Positions 18,536-27,663 of a stretch of DNA of 64,000 nt are shown in pieces; the stretch's first letter is position 1; each line of letters begins with the position of its first letter. This stretch comes from GCA-2687025 sp964473525. Lineage in GTDB: Bacteria; Poribacteria; WGA-4E; GCA-2687025. The stretch is taken from NCBI GenBank assembly GCA_964473525.1, contig CAYYPK010000006.1, forward strand, positions 186,001-250,000, in the 5' to 3' direction. The notes beneath the pieces were generated by a model that was given only the letters and a program-made list of their open reading frames with translations, did no database searches and was not told the origin of the DNA. The position numbers were made by a program, and so were the translations under genes.

Positions 18536-20619
18536 ATGGCCGCTGCCCTGCTACTCGCGCGCCAGCGCATATCTTGGCGGCGCCTTCGGGCGTGGCACAG
18601 TCGCGACTGTGAGAAGATCCTCTCCCGTGCAGGCACATCGCGCTCTGCGGCTCCGCATCTCGCAGGATGCGACGATGCGATCGCGATGTGCGCCACGTGC
18701 GTTCGCATCGCGCGCACGCCGGTCTCCCACATGCGGACTCCCAGAGACGCTCTGTCACCGGGTTACACGCATCTAATCCTTGCCGCGGTCGTCATCGCCA
18801 CCGCCGGCAGCTCGATTGCGCTCCTGTACCGCGCGTCCTTCCGTCAGCAGGAGGATCGCCTGACGGAGACCGTAACGAGTCGAGCTCGCCTGATGGAGGC
18901 TGTGGCGCAGTTCGATGCGGTCTACTCGGCGACCGACGTGCCAAGTGGGGCCACCGCGGCGACGCTTGGGCAGGTCCGCCAGGCGCACGAGCGATTCCAG
19001 GGCTTCGGAGCGACCGGAGAATTCACCCTCGCGCGTCGCGAGGGTGACGAGATCGTCTTCGTAATGCGTCAGCGGCACAGCGGCCTTGCAGAACGCACCT
19101 CCGTGCCTTTGGACTCCGCGCTGGCAGAACCAATGCGACGCGCTCTCAGAGGCGAGAGCGGCACGCTCGTGGGCGCGGACTATCGCGGGGCGCGGGTTCT
19201 TGCGGCGCATGAACCCGTCGACACGTTGGGCCTCGGCGTCGTAGCGAAGATCGACCTCGCGGAGATACGCGAACCGTTCCTTCGGGCCGGAGCCCTGTCC
19301 ATGGGACTGGGGCTCGCCTTGGTGGCTCTGGCCGCGGGCCTGTTACTGCGGCCTCTTGTCACCGCCCTTGAGGAGAGCGAGGCCCGGTACCGCGAGGCGA
19401 CCGAGGTCAACGGGCGCTTCTACGACGTTATGGAGCAGACCACCGCGGGCGCGACGGTAGAGGATCTTCTCGACCACGTCTACGACGCCTTCAAGGGCGT
19501 GATTCCATACGACGGGATTGGGTTCGCGCTCCTGGAGCCGGGCGGAGATGTCCTGCGGTCGCATTGGGCCCGATGCGAGTACGAGGACGTGGAGATCGGC
19601 AGTGGATTCGCGAAGCCTCTCGAAGGGAGCAGCCTCGAGCGGATAATCAGTACCGGTGAGCCCGGATACTCAACGACCTAGAGGCGTATCTGCGCGACCA
19701 TCCCGACTCCGAATCCGCGCGCCTGATAGTCAAAGAAGGCGTGCGGTCCAGCCTCACCTGTCCCCTCCTCGCACGAGGCCGACCGCTCGGATTCGTGTTC
19801 TTCTCGAGCACGCTTCGGGCAGCATACGAGCCCAAGCACATAGCGGCGGCGAAACAGCTGGCTGGGCAGTTGGCTCTCACCATGGAGAAGACCCATCTGT
19901 ACCAGCAGCTTGTAGAGCTCAACGACCTGAAGGACCGGTTCTTGGGCGCCGCAGCGCATGACCTAAGGTCGCCCCTGACGTCGATTCTGGGTTTCCTCGA
20001 TCTCATACTCATGGGCGCGTTCGGCGAAGTGCCAGCGCAGCAGGAGGAGTTGCTGCGGAAGGTCCGGCGATCGAGTGACGGAATGCTGCGACTCATCACC
20101 GACCTGCTGGATGTCGCTGCCATCGAATCCGGGAAGCTGGATATGGAGATGGAGGAAGCTGATCCGACGGCCGTAATCCAGGAGTGCGCCGATTCCGCGA
20201 AGGTGCTAGCACAGGCCAAGGCGATCCGGATGAAGATGGATCTGCGTCCCTGCCTTCCCTGTGTGCTCATGGATCCCCAGCGGATTGAGCAGGTGATTAC
20301 GAACCTGGTCACTAACGCCATCAAGTTCTCCGACGCGGAGACGACGGTAACCCTGGCGGCTACATCCGCTGGGAACGAGGTCAGGGTCTCCGTGGCGGAC
20401 GAAGGCCCGGGTATACCAGCGGACGAGATCTCACAGCTGTTCCAGGACTTCGCTCGAACGAGCGTCCGTCCTACCGGGGGTGAGTCGAGTACGGGTCTCG
20501 GCCTCGCGATCGTGAAGCGCGTCGTGGAGGCGCACCACGGAAGCGTGGATGTAACTAGCCGTGAAGGCGAAGGCTCTACGTTCGAGTTCTCGTTGCCAGT
20601 CGTCGCGCCGACCGTCTGA
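18536..20619 (+). pseudogene. sensor histidine kinase with GAF domain, split by a one-base deletion
   Basis: The first frame runs to a TAG at 19679-19681 and the second continues to the stop at 20617-20619. At 19661-19663 the text GAG CCC GGA TAC reads correctly (E-P-R-I-L-N-D-L-E-A) if one C is restored, joining a GAF domain that is otherwise cut in half. Order: a first transmembrane helix (YTHLILAAVVIATAGSSIALL), a sensor region, a second helix (ALSMGLGLALVALAAGLLL), GAF, then HisKA with AAHDLRSPLTS and HATPase_c with NLVTNAIKFSD, DEGPGIP and STGLGLAI. The true start is uncertain: ATGs at 18536, 18686 and 18731 are in frame and none has a good ribosome site. No response regulator gene adjoins it. 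The break may be real decay or a base-call error in a C run. Confidence 0.85.
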
Positions 20620-20987
20620 CCTCACACTCGGCGGCACGCCCGTCGGGAGAGTCGCTCTTCCATGGCGCGCCATCGCTGAAGCTTCTTATGTCCGACGAGT
20701 CTACGAACGCTGCCGTCGGCCTCCCCGCCGGGTGGCGTACCGGGGACTGGCGTGGCCGGAGGCTCTCCGGCCGGCCGCTGCATGTTGTGTCGCGGCTGAC
20801 ATCGCCACCGTCCGGGCCACCCATGCGCCTCTCGCCGAGGCCTACTGGAGTTCCCTCAGAACCACAGCGGCCGGCGGCGGCCTAGGTCTCCGTGGCGGCC
20901 AACACCGCGCGTCAGCGCCAGGCTTACGCAGCTTCAACACCCCACATGGATCGCCACGGCAGGGCAATTAGCCTTGCGGAGACCGCC

Positions 20988-21017
20988 CTGACGCGGTAAG
21001 CTGGCAGTGGGTATGAA
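20988..21017 (+). promoter_or_regulatory. candidate sigma-70-type promoter of the PLAT-like gene
   Basis: CTGACG (20988-20993) and TATGAA (21012-21017) are separated by 18 bases, each matching its consensus at four of six positions. It points toward the ATG at 21074. The match is moderate, but the AT-rich context is unusual in this GC-rich window. Confidence 0.35.
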
Positions 21018-21021
21018 TATG

Positions 21022-21044
21022 ACTACAGAAAACACTTCTGTAGT
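21022..21044. promoter_or_regulatory. AT-rich palindrome upstream of the PLAT-like gene
   Basis: ACTACAGAA (21022-21030) and TTCTGTAGT (21036-21044) are perfect inverted repeats around AACAC. With G-T wobbles the stem can extend to about 13 bp. It sits just after the candidate -10 element, about 30 bp before the start codon. It could be an operator, or an RNA hairpin in the leader or after the kinase gene. Confidence 0.5.
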
Positions 21045-21073
21045 TATGGTCGGGATGGAAAGGTGGCTGAGTC

Positions 21074-21583
21074 ATGAGTGATTTGCTGGGCATCGTCGTG
21101 AGACTCCGGACTGCCGACAGCGCGAATGCGGGTACCGACGATCACATCTACATCGGCGTCGTTGGGGCCGGCGGCGGGCGTGAGTTCCCCCTGGATTCAT
21201 CCATTGATGACTTCGAGCAGGGCTCGAACGTGAAGTACTGGCTGGGGGAAGTCTGGGACGGGACGGCCCTCGTGGGAGCCGTGAAGCCATACCAGTCGGA
21301 GCCCGGAGGAAAGAACGACCCCGACGGGTACCGGATCGAGCTGGATAAGGTGCAGCACGTCTACATACGGAAACAGGGCGATCCGACACCCGACGGGGAC
21401 GACGCGTACTGTTTCGCGAGAGTCGACGTCGCGCTCTACGGGTCCAACCCTGATCGGCGGACGTGGTCGGCGCGGGACAGCCTGTGGCTCTCGAATGAGA
21501 CAGGCCTCAGCGCGTGGCTGCCCGAGACGCTCCGATCGACCGCGCCTGGATCGACGCTAGACCCGCGGGTTGACGTGCACTAG
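21074..21583 (+). CDS. PLAT/LH2-like domain protein
   Basis: This encodes 169 residues from the ATG at 21074, with AAAGGTGG about nine bases upstream. The start VVRLRTADSANAGTDDHIYIGVVG followed by REFPLD, then DDFEQGSNVKYWLGEV, follows the pattern of PLAT/LH2 beta-sandwich domains, which bind lipids or proteins. That assignment rests on pattern only. No signal peptide or membrane segment is present, so a cytosolic location is the default. The C-terminal 50 residues (SARDSLWLSNETG and onward) are outside the usual domain. Upstream lies a palindrome that may regulate it; downstream is a decayed nucleotidyltransferase on the opposite strand. Confidence 0.6.
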   Translation: MSDLLGIVVRLRTADSANAGTDDHIYIGVVGAGGGREFPLDSSIDDFEQGSNVKYWLGEVWDGTALVGAVKPYQSEPGGKNDPDGYRIELDKVQHVYIRKQGDPTPDGDDAYCFARVDVALYGSNPDRRTWSARDSLWLSNETGLSAWLPETLRSTAPGSTLDPRVDVH

Positions 21584-21628
21584 ACGCCGCGCGGCATGAG
21601 CGCGTGGACACAGGCCCTTGAGTCTCGG

Positions 21629-22250
21629 TCATCGACAGCTTCCCAGGCCGGTCTGCCGGCTTGCTCGCGAAGCGGCGCTCCCGCCTGCGACCGTGTAGCA
21701 GTGACGGTTCACCAGACCGATTGCGGACGTGGCTACGGTCGCCGCCTTGGCTACAAGGAGTGGCAGAGGGCCATGCTGGCCGGTCTCGAGAGCGGCTGGC
21801 GCCTTGGCGACGACTTCGTACAGCTCCCCGATCGGCGTCGCGCGCAGCTGCTGATTGAGCTGGGTGACCGAATGCCCGAACCCGTGCTCGCGTAAGGTGG
21901 GAAAGAGGCGCTCCGGGTCATGTATGGGGTGTAGGGCGAGATAGGCTTCCTGCGTCAACGACCAATGCACGTCCAACGTGCCGGCGTCCCAGATGATGGC
22001 GGCACGGCCTAGAACTCCCACCTCTGCCTTCCACGGGCCGACAGACCATCCGTGCGATGCGCGCGTCGCGTCGTTTCGCAGCACGCACAGCATCTCGACG
22101 TCAGCATGCGGTGCAACGGCCCTGCGCGATGGATCCGTACACCCCCATGGCCAGTAGACCATCCCCGCGCGCAGCTCTGGCACGTTCAGCAGCCTCGCGC
22201 ACGATCTGCCGTCCGAGTTCGCACGTATGAGGGTGCAGCCCCGCCTGCAT
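21629..22250 (-). pseudogene. decayed kanamycin-nucleotidyltransferase-like (ANT(4')-type) gene
   Basis: From the ATG at 22250, with GGAGGGG upstream, the frame gives RQIVREAAERAR, then MGVYGSIAQGR: the nucleotidyltransferase GS loop preceded by its helix. It then hits a stop. In the next frame the protein resumes as PHADVEMLCVL, the metal-binding Asp/Glu motif, followed by HGWSVGPWKAEV, SLTQEAYLALHPIHD and, further on, an AAT...SAIGLVNRHCYT segment. All match in order the KNTase fold and its C-terminal domain, with the family pattern SDIEMMCV...GEWKVEV...HHRICYT. The frame shift lies near 22105-22130. The last 70 or so family residues are missing or out of frame. I infer a former aminoglycoside-type nucleotidyltransferase, now non-functional unless the shift is a base-call error. 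Confidence 0.7.
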
Positions 22251-22720
22251 TCCGCCGGCCCCTCCAATAGCTCGTGCTAAGTATCCTCGCCCACGCGCGG
22301 CGCGCTCACGACAGGGCGGGACTCATCGGGGGATGCTGTGGACGCCTCGTATGCACGGCTCCCGTCGTCGGCACGACGGACGGCGCGTATTCGCCGTCCG
22401 CCCACCCCTCCAGCGTCACGTCCGCGTGGAACTCGTAGGGCCGACCGTTCGTGTCACTCGGACAGATGACCGACAGCGTCATGTCTGCGTTCGCGGCTAC
22501 CGTGCGCGGCGCAAGGGTCTGTAACTGCGGCACGAAGGACATCGCGGCATCACAGGGCGCATTCCGCTGACCAGTTCGTTGATCTTCCGGTCGGCGCGCC
22601 ATAAGCATCCGCGACGCCTCCCGGTAGTTGCCACTATGTGGTCGAATCCGCCCACGGCAGGCAAATGCCGGGCTACAGCAGAGGCGACATGGGCTCTTCG
22701 GTAGCCAGGTGCACCCGCAC
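22251..22720. other. 470-bp stretch, no confident gene
   Basis: A minus-strand open stretch ends at 22306. Its last 80 codons, from an ATG near 22543, read like protein (MTLSVICPSDTNGRPYEF and onward, then EGWADGEYAPS). I cannot assign it and it has no clear ribosome site. It may be another decayed gene between the nucleotidyltransferase remnant and the TolB-like gene. Confidence 0.3.
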
Positions 22721-23731
22721 TCAACGAGCGGGCGCGCCGAAGAGCTTGACCCGTCCCCATGTACTGGACCGCGTCTCCAGGCCGGAAACTGCCAATCCAC
22801 CCGGCCCAAGCCACGAAGGGTATCGGCTCTCTCCTTCGTCGGTGAGACTGCGCACCTCACCCGTGCCAACTGTCACTACATATACCTGCGCCCTCGGGTC
22901 GGCGGGATCTCCTCGCGCGCTGGCGTGGAACACGATCTCCGAGGCATCAGGCGACCAGGAGGGATGAGCATCGAACGCTGGCCCATCGGTCAGCCGGCGC
23001 CGACCAAGGCCGTTTGCGCCCACTAGGACCAGATGGCGTCGACGAGGTTCTAGAGCGACGTAGACGATATCGAGACCGTCCGGTGACCACGCCGGGTTGG
23101 CCTCTGTGTCGGGGTGTTGTGTCAAACGCGTCTCGGCCTTCGTGTCAAGGTCGACGATGTAGAGATCGGCATCTCCCACTCCGGGGCCCTGGAAGGCGAT
23201 TCTACGTCCGTCGGGCGACCACGCAGGATGGCCTCCGTCAGCGACCTTTCGCTCGGTGTTCCCGTCGACGCTTACCAGGTAGATTCCCGACCCATCTATT
23301 CCAGCACGTTGGAAGGCAATCCATCGCCCGTCGGGCGACCACTTTGGCCATGCAATCGACGATCCTGCCGGACTGTTCGTCAGCCGTTCCTGACGTGCCC
23401 CGTCGGCATCCATGACATACAGTTCCGGCCAGCCATCGCCACCGCGCGTGGAGATGAAGGCGATCTGGCGACCGTCCGATGACCAGTCTGGCATGACATC
23501 GCGTGCGTCGTTGGCGCGCGTTACGTTCCGCACGTCCCGCCCAAAGGCATCCATGACGTATATGTCCCACCCCCGGCCACGATCGCTCGCGAACACAATC
23601 CGGGGGTCTGCAGACACCGCTTTCGCCAGTGCCAGTACGAGGACACCGCAGAGGACGAGGCAACGTCCCACGCCGAGAGGCGCCTCGGGAGGTCGGACAC
23701 CACTGTCGCCCGCCTCGGGGTTGTCCCTCAC
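22721..23731 (-). CDS. secreted TolB-like PD40 propeller protein
   Basis: This encodes up to 336 residues from a GTG at 23731. The signal segment (RCLVLCGVLVLALAKAVSA) starts only near residue 23, so a start at a later GTG is possible. Six PD40 repeats follow, with signatures IVFASDRGRGWDIYVMD, PDWSSDGRQIAFISTRGG, PKWSPDGRWIAFQ, PAWSPDGRRIAFQ, PAWSPDGLDIVYV and PSWSPDASEIVFH, forming one six-bladed propeller. It is periplasmic or extracellular. No Pal or Tol-Pal gene is nearby, so it is a TolB-fold binder rather than TolB itself. It ends SSTWGRVKLFGAP, a tail resembling the TWGxVK linker found in the propellers of the island further right. Confidence 0.85.
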   Translation of the reverse strand: MRDNPEAGDSGVRPPEAPLGVGRCLVLCGVLVLALAKAVSADPRIVFASDRGRGWDIYVMDAFGRDVRNVTRANDARDVMPDWSSDGRQIAFISTRGGDGWPELYVMDADGARQERLTNSPAGSSIAWPKWSPDGRWIAFQRAGIDGSGIYLVSVDGNTERKVADGGHPAWSPDGRRIAFQGPGVGDADLYIVDLDTKAETRLTQHPDTEANPAWSPDGLDIVYVALEPRRRHLVLVGANGLGRRRLTDGPAFDAHPSWSPDASEIVFHASARGDPADPRAQVYVVTVGTGEVRSLTDEGESRYPSWLGPGGLAVSGLETRSSTWGRVKLFGAPAR

Positions 23732-24375
23732 CGCTCCGCCTCCCGGTCTGTCACAGCGCCCTGATGAAGCCGACGCAACGTAGTCCGTTTCCCGATGAGG
23801 GTCATTCTGTCATACTGCCACAGCCGATTCAGGCGTCGCCATACGAGCTGCTGTGGCCGCGAACCCTCAAACGGCGCTGATGGCCGCAAATCCGTCCCTG
23901 ATGCGTCATCGCGCGCGGAATCAACATCCGGCAGGGCGAACATCTCCTCAGAGCTAGGAATCCACCAGGAGCGTGTGGACAGCCCCCGGCCCAAACGCCC
24001 GAGAGTCGATGTCGTCCGCGGCCGACTCAAGTGTCGGTCCAGCTGCTCGAATCCGGTCAAAGGCCAATACCAGCGTCGCGCGCGTCTCGTAGCGCCGTTC
24101 GTCAGGTAAGCTCGCTATCCAGGCTCGGCAGGCCATTGGGGATCGGTCGGCCGGGTCGCCACCGAGCCAGCCGCGATGCGTCAGATTCTCCGGCGGCGCC
24201 ATGCCCTCGCCTGGCCGAGCATTCTGCGCGTGCACCTGCGTGAGGTCGTGGCGCAACGACATCCTGACGGCTCACAGCGTCCGCAGCGCGCGGGAGTGGA
24301 AGCCCGCGCCGGCCGAACGCCCGGGCCGTACCAGGCCCGGGCGCCTTCAAGAACCGTCACCGTGGCAGGTGGGGC
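23732..24375. other. 644-bp stretch, unassigned
   Basis: Two minus-strand open stretches, 23954-24262 (102 codons) and an overlapping frame ending at 23728, have no family signature, no ribosome site I would trust, and no hydrophobic signal. I treat the region as non-coding or decayed. It contains the hairpin at 24318-24343. Confidence 0.4.
24318..24343 (-). terminator. strong GC hairpin downstream of the sugar isomerase gene
   Basis: CGCCCGGGCC (24318-24327) and GGCCCGGGCG (24334-24343) are a perfect 10-bp inverted repeat with a GTACCA loop, 33 bases past the isomerase stop on the minus strand. No T-run follows, only GTTCGG. It is a probable transcription end or RNA-stability element. Confidence 0.5.
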
Positions 24376-25164
24376 CTACACATCACCCGCGAATATCTGG
24401 TCCATCTCCGCGCTCAGGGCGAAGCAGCCATCGCGCGGGTTGTCGCGATCCTGCGGCATCTCGGCGGTGACCCAGCCGTCGTAGCCGATGTCGCTGAGGG
24501 CGTCCATCGCGGCGCCCCAGTCGAGGTTGCCTCCGAGCAGCGTTGGCGTGAACTGCCGCGTCGACGTGTCGAAGCCCTTCACGTGCACCTTGCTGATGCG
24601 CGCGCCCAGCGTGCGAATCCACTGGTGCGGAATGCCGTAGAGGGCGATGTTCCCCACGTCGAAGTACGCGGTCACGTACTCGCTGTTGAACTGGTCGACG
24701 TATTGAGCGAAGTCCGTCGGGCTCAGCAGGAACTTGTTCCACACGTTCTCGATGCTGATATCGACCTTCGTCTCGCTAGCCGTGTCGAGCATGCCGAGTA
24801 TCTCGAACTGCGACCGGATCCACGCCTCTTCATACGTGACGGTGTCGTTCACAACGGCGGGGACGAGTAGCACCGTGCTGGCGCCGGTAGCTTGCGCGCT
24901 CGCGAACGACGCCATCATGCCGTCCACGGACTCCTGGCGCACTGCGGCGTCCGGGTCCGACATCGGCTTCGCCCAGTGGACGGAGTTCATGATGCTAGGT
25001 ATGACAACGCCGTGCTTCGTCGCCAATGCGGCCGCTTTCTGGCGCGTCTCGTCGTCGTTCAGCGTGCCCAGTTCCACGCCCGCGAATCCTGCCTCGACGG
25101 CCAGCGCGAAACCTCCGTCGCTGATGCCCCCGGGTAGGGTGCCTATGCAGATGCCCTTTTTCAT
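24376..25164 (-). CDS. sugar phosphate isomerase/epimerase (xylose-isomerase-like TIM barrel)
   Basis: This encodes 262 residues from an ATG at 25164 with AGGAG six bases upstream. The AP_endonuc_2 TIM-barrel pattern is clear: GFAGVELGT, PSIMNSVHWAKP, a DISIENVWNKFLLSP metal-site Glu, TAYFDVGNIA with the metal Asp, KVHVKGFD with His, and VTAEMPQD with the last Glu. These are the usual Glu/Asp/His/Glu divalent metal ligands. It resembles hydroxypyruvate isomerase and tagatose/psicose 3-epimerase relatives; the substrate is undetermined. It is monocistronic, with a hairpin after the stop. Confidence 0.9.
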   Translation of the reverse strand: MKKGICIGTLPGGISDGGFALAVEAGFAGVELGTLNDDETRQKAAALATKHGVVIPSIMNSVHWAKPMSDPDAAVRQESVDGMMASFASAQATGASTVLLVPAVVNDTVTYEEAWIRSQFEILGMLDTASETKVDISIENVWNKFLLSPTDFAQYVDQFNSEYVTAYFDVGNIALYGIPHQWIRTLGARISKVHVKGFDTSTRQFTPTLLGGNLDWGAAMDALSDIGYDGWVTAEMPQDRDNPRDGCFALSAEMDQIFAGDV

Positions 25165-25536
25165 GTGCTTCTCCTGACGTGTGCGTGGGAGGTGTGTCGC
25201 AGCGCGGCGATTCTATGCCAAAAGCCATCGCGGGTCACGAGCCGCCGGGGCAGCGGCGAGCGCCACGGGTGGCCGCTCTGTGTCACTCACGCGAGGTACG
25301 GCCCGGCGCGTGGTATGACGCGCGCAGCTGTGCAGTTTGACACTGGGTGGCGCCCCGGCTAGATTCGTCTACGGTTCCCGACCCCGGGGTGGCGAACGCC
25401 GCCTGCCCCCTGCCGCGACCTCGTAGGAGCAAGAGCGGTCAGCAAGCCGAACTCGCACGGGCCGTCCGCCGCCTGGGTAGCGTCGCGTTGGGCTCGGTTC
25501 TACGACTGGGACTGGGTTGCCAACCGACCGGCCGTG
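25165..25536. other. divergent intergenic region of 372 bp
   Basis: This separates the divergent isomerase and methyltransferase genes. Apart from the promoter candidate at 25337-25365 I see no gene or repeat. Confidence 0.5.
25337..25365 (+). promoter_or_regulatory. candidate sigma-70 promoter
   Basis: TTGACA (25337-25342) is a perfect -35 element, spaced 17 bases from TAGATT (25360-25365). It points toward the methyltransferase gene, leaving a leader of about 165 bases. It is the best sigma-70-like match I found in the window. Confidence 0.5.
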
Positions 25537-26448
25537 ATGACGGAGCAAGAAGCCCACGCCCGCGCGGCGACGCTGCCCGGTAGCTTCCACTATCACGTCC
25601 AGCGCGTGGCGGCTGCCGAGCATTCTCCCTCGGGTCAGACGAGCCCGGTGCGCCTAAGGTATCTCCCGTCATCCGACGCGATCCGGCATGTTCTCGACGT
25701 GTGTAGGTCTCCGCAAGCCGTCCAGTCGATCCTCGCGGCGCCCGGCGGGCCGTCGGCGTCCTCGCGTGGCCACAGGCTGGAGGCGGTGCAGGCGTTGATC
25801 CGCGCGGGCCTCCTCGTACAGGCCGACGGTGAAGACCCATTCGACGCATCCGCCGTCTACCACGCCGCCCGCGTTCTCTATGGGTTCTTCCAGATTGAGT
25901 CCGAAATGACGCGCGCGTTGCAGGAGATGTACGCGCTGCGCCCGAGGGTAGTCGCTGAGATAGGCACCGCGTACGGAGGCAGCCTGTTCTGTTGGGCGCA
26001 GGCTGCGCATCCCGAGGCGCTGCTCGTAAGCGTGGATATTCCAGACGGCGTAGGCGGCGGCGGCTACCGCGCGGAGTCCGTGCCGCATTTCCAGAACTTC
26101 TGCTTCGACACCCAGCGCTTGGTATGCGTGAACGGGGACTCTAGCGACCCGTCCGTTGTCGCCCAGGTGCGCGACGTGCTTGACGGGCGTTCGATAGACC
26201 TTCTGTTCATCGACGGCGACCATTCGTACGAGGGCGTCAAGGGCGACTTCGAGCGCTACGCCCCGATGGTGTCACCTGGCGGAGCCGTGCTGTTCCACGA
26301 CATCCAACCGCAAACCTCGCGTGACCCAGCGTACGTGATTGAGGTACCGACGTTCTGGAACGAGGTGAGTCCCGGCGGCCGGTTCCGGGAGTTCATCGAC
26401 AGCGCGGGCCAGGACGGCGGCGGGATTGGCGTCCTCTACGTCGACTAG
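25537..26448 (+). CDS. class I SAM-dependent methyltransferase, CmcI / Methyltransf_24-like
   Basis: This encodes 303 residues from the ATG at 25537, with a GTG at 25534 as an alternative. The N-terminal 130 residues are helical and unassigned. The Rossmann core begins at VVAEIGTAYGGSLFCWAQA (SAM motif I), continues through LLVSVDIPD (acidic ribose binder), and ends with SIDLLFIDGDHSYEGVKGD and PGGAVLFHDIQP. This is the signature shared with cephalosporin hydroxylase CmcI, rhamnosyl O-methyltransferases and Methyltransf_24. The His-Asp pairs in GDHSYEG and FHDI are the metal site in O-methyltransferases of this kind. A natural-product or sugar O-methylation role is plausible. Confidence 0.8.
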   Translation: MTEQEAHARAATLPGSFHYHVQRVAAAEHSPSGQTSPVRLRYLPSSDAIRHVLDVCRSPQAVQSILAAPGGPSASSRGHRLEAVQALIRAGLLVQADGEDPFDASAVYHAARVLYGFFQIESEMTRALQEMYALRPRVVAEIGTAYGGSLFCWAQAAHPEALLVSVDIPDGVGGGGYRAESVPHFQNFCFDTQRLVCVNGDSSDPSVVAQVRDVLDGRSIDLLFIDGDHSYEGVKGDFERYAPMVSPGGAVLFHDIQPQTSRDPAYVIEVPTFWNEVSPGGRFREFIDSAGQDGGGIGVLYVD

Positions 26449-26551
26449 CGCGGATCCGTCACGCGGTCGGCCGCTGGCCGCATCGCGGACGCCGCTCCTC
26501 GGCGGCCGGCTGGTGATGTCGCGCGCGCCCAACCGGCGCGGCCATCCGAGT

Positions 26552-27352
26552 CTATCGCGCAGCGCGGATAGCAGCCCAAGTAGTCACGACCTTCCCGGCC
26601 GGATAGACCGTCTGCGGTTGGTGGTCGAACGTCAGCGTGCCGAATAGGAACGCATTCTTCCCCGCGCCGATGCCAGATGACCATTCCAGCCACCCCAGAC
26701 GCGCGGCGCCGTCGTTGGCGTTCACCATGTCCGAGTAGCCGATCTTGGCTTCGGGTTCGTCGTTGATGTAGTCGCTCAGCGGCTGCTTGGTCTCATGGGT
26801 GGTAATGAGGACGGCGGTCTCGTAGTACGTCTTGTCGTTGGCGTCGTCGCGCACGACCTCCATGGTGGTGAATTCGATGTTGCCCGCGCTGGCCCAGGCG
26901 TTCACAAGGACGACATCGTCCTGTAGTGCGTACCCCCACTCGATGTCGTCGGCGGAGCCCGGGATGCCGTCGTACTCGAGGTCGACGCGGTGCTGCGGAG
27001 AGTCCCCATTCCATAGGGCGCCAGCGCCGGGAACGACCGCGACGGGCACGGCATGGTCTCGGTCCGTTACCTCAATCGCCGTGTACAGGTAGTCATCGTC
27101 CCAGAGAACCGCGGAGAACGCCTCGAAACCGGCGGGTCTGGCGCCGCCCGCGTAGATGTCCATCTCCTGCCAGTCGGCGCCCTCCCAGTCACGGTCTGTC
27201 AGATCGCCATCGACCGTGGGTGTGCCGCGCTTGGCGACGCGGTTGTAGTCGGGGTTCTGGGCCCACGATGTCGACGCTGCTAGGACGGTCAGCGCGACCG
27301 CAAGCGCGACCGCGGAGCCACGCGCGAGACTGGACGATGCAAGAGTTCCCAT
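26552..27352 (-). CDS. secreted protein with a CBM9-like carbohydrate-binding domain
   Basis: This encodes 266 residues from the ATG at 27352, supported by GAGG eight bases upstream; an earlier GTG at 27382 is less likely. The signal peptide ends ASTSWAQ near residue 32. The mature part is one CBM9_1-like beta-sandwich: GTPTVDGDLTDRDWEGADW, then FSAVLWDDDYLYTAIEVTDRD, the ALWNGDSPQHRVDLEYDG loop, and the AFLFGTLTF strand. This family binds sugars, often as a module of xylanases; here it is the whole protein. It is divergent from the PhyH gene, 310 bp apart. Confidence 0.8.
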   Translation of the reverse strand: MGTLASSSLARGSAVALAVALTVLAASTSWAQNPDYNRVAKRGTPTVDGDLTDRDWEGADWQEMDIYAGGARPAGFEAFSAVLWDDDYLYTAIEVTDRDHAVPVAVVPGAGALWNGDSPQHRVDLEYDGIPGSADDIEWGYALQDDVVLVNAWASAGNIEFTTMEVVRDDANDKTYYETAVLITTHETKQPLSDYINDEPEAKIGYSDMVNANDGAARLGWLEWSSGIGAGKNAFLFGTLTFDHQPQTVYPAGKVVTTWAAIRAAR

Positions 27353-27663
27353 TTGGCGTTCCTCGGTTGATTGCGTGGCCACCCCGTACTCTTAGGAATA
27401 TAGAGCCACTACTTGCCGGGCGCCAAGTCCACGCCGTCTCCGCTCTCGGGGCCCTTGTGCCGGCTTCACGCGCGACGCGACGCCGGCGCCAACTCGACCC
27501 ACGCGGCGGAGCCCCACGCGACCATGCAGGCATGCATCTCTCGGCCCGGAACCTCGAAGGCGCTCGCTCGCGCGACGCCTTCCATCGGGGCCGCGCATGC
27601 GGTTACATTGCGGCATTCCCGCGCCACGCCCAATACAGCTCCAGGACCGGACGAGGACCGACC

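Larger units (their letters stand above)
20620..21073. other. 454-bp stretch without a recognisable gene
   Basis: No open frame here has family signatures. The right end holds a candidate promoter and an AT-rich palindrome, listed separately. The rest (20620-20980) is GC-rich sequence in which I see nothing. Confidence 0.5.

Noticed and set aside
22721..23731. Naming the PD40 propeller gene tolB
   Set aside because: The N-terminal TolB domain is absent and no tolQRA or pal genes adjoin; only the propeller fold is supported.
26926..27663. Long N-terminal extension of the PhyH frame
   Set aside because: It overlaps the divergent CBM9-like gene and has no family similarity; PhyH proteins start at the equivalent of 27664.
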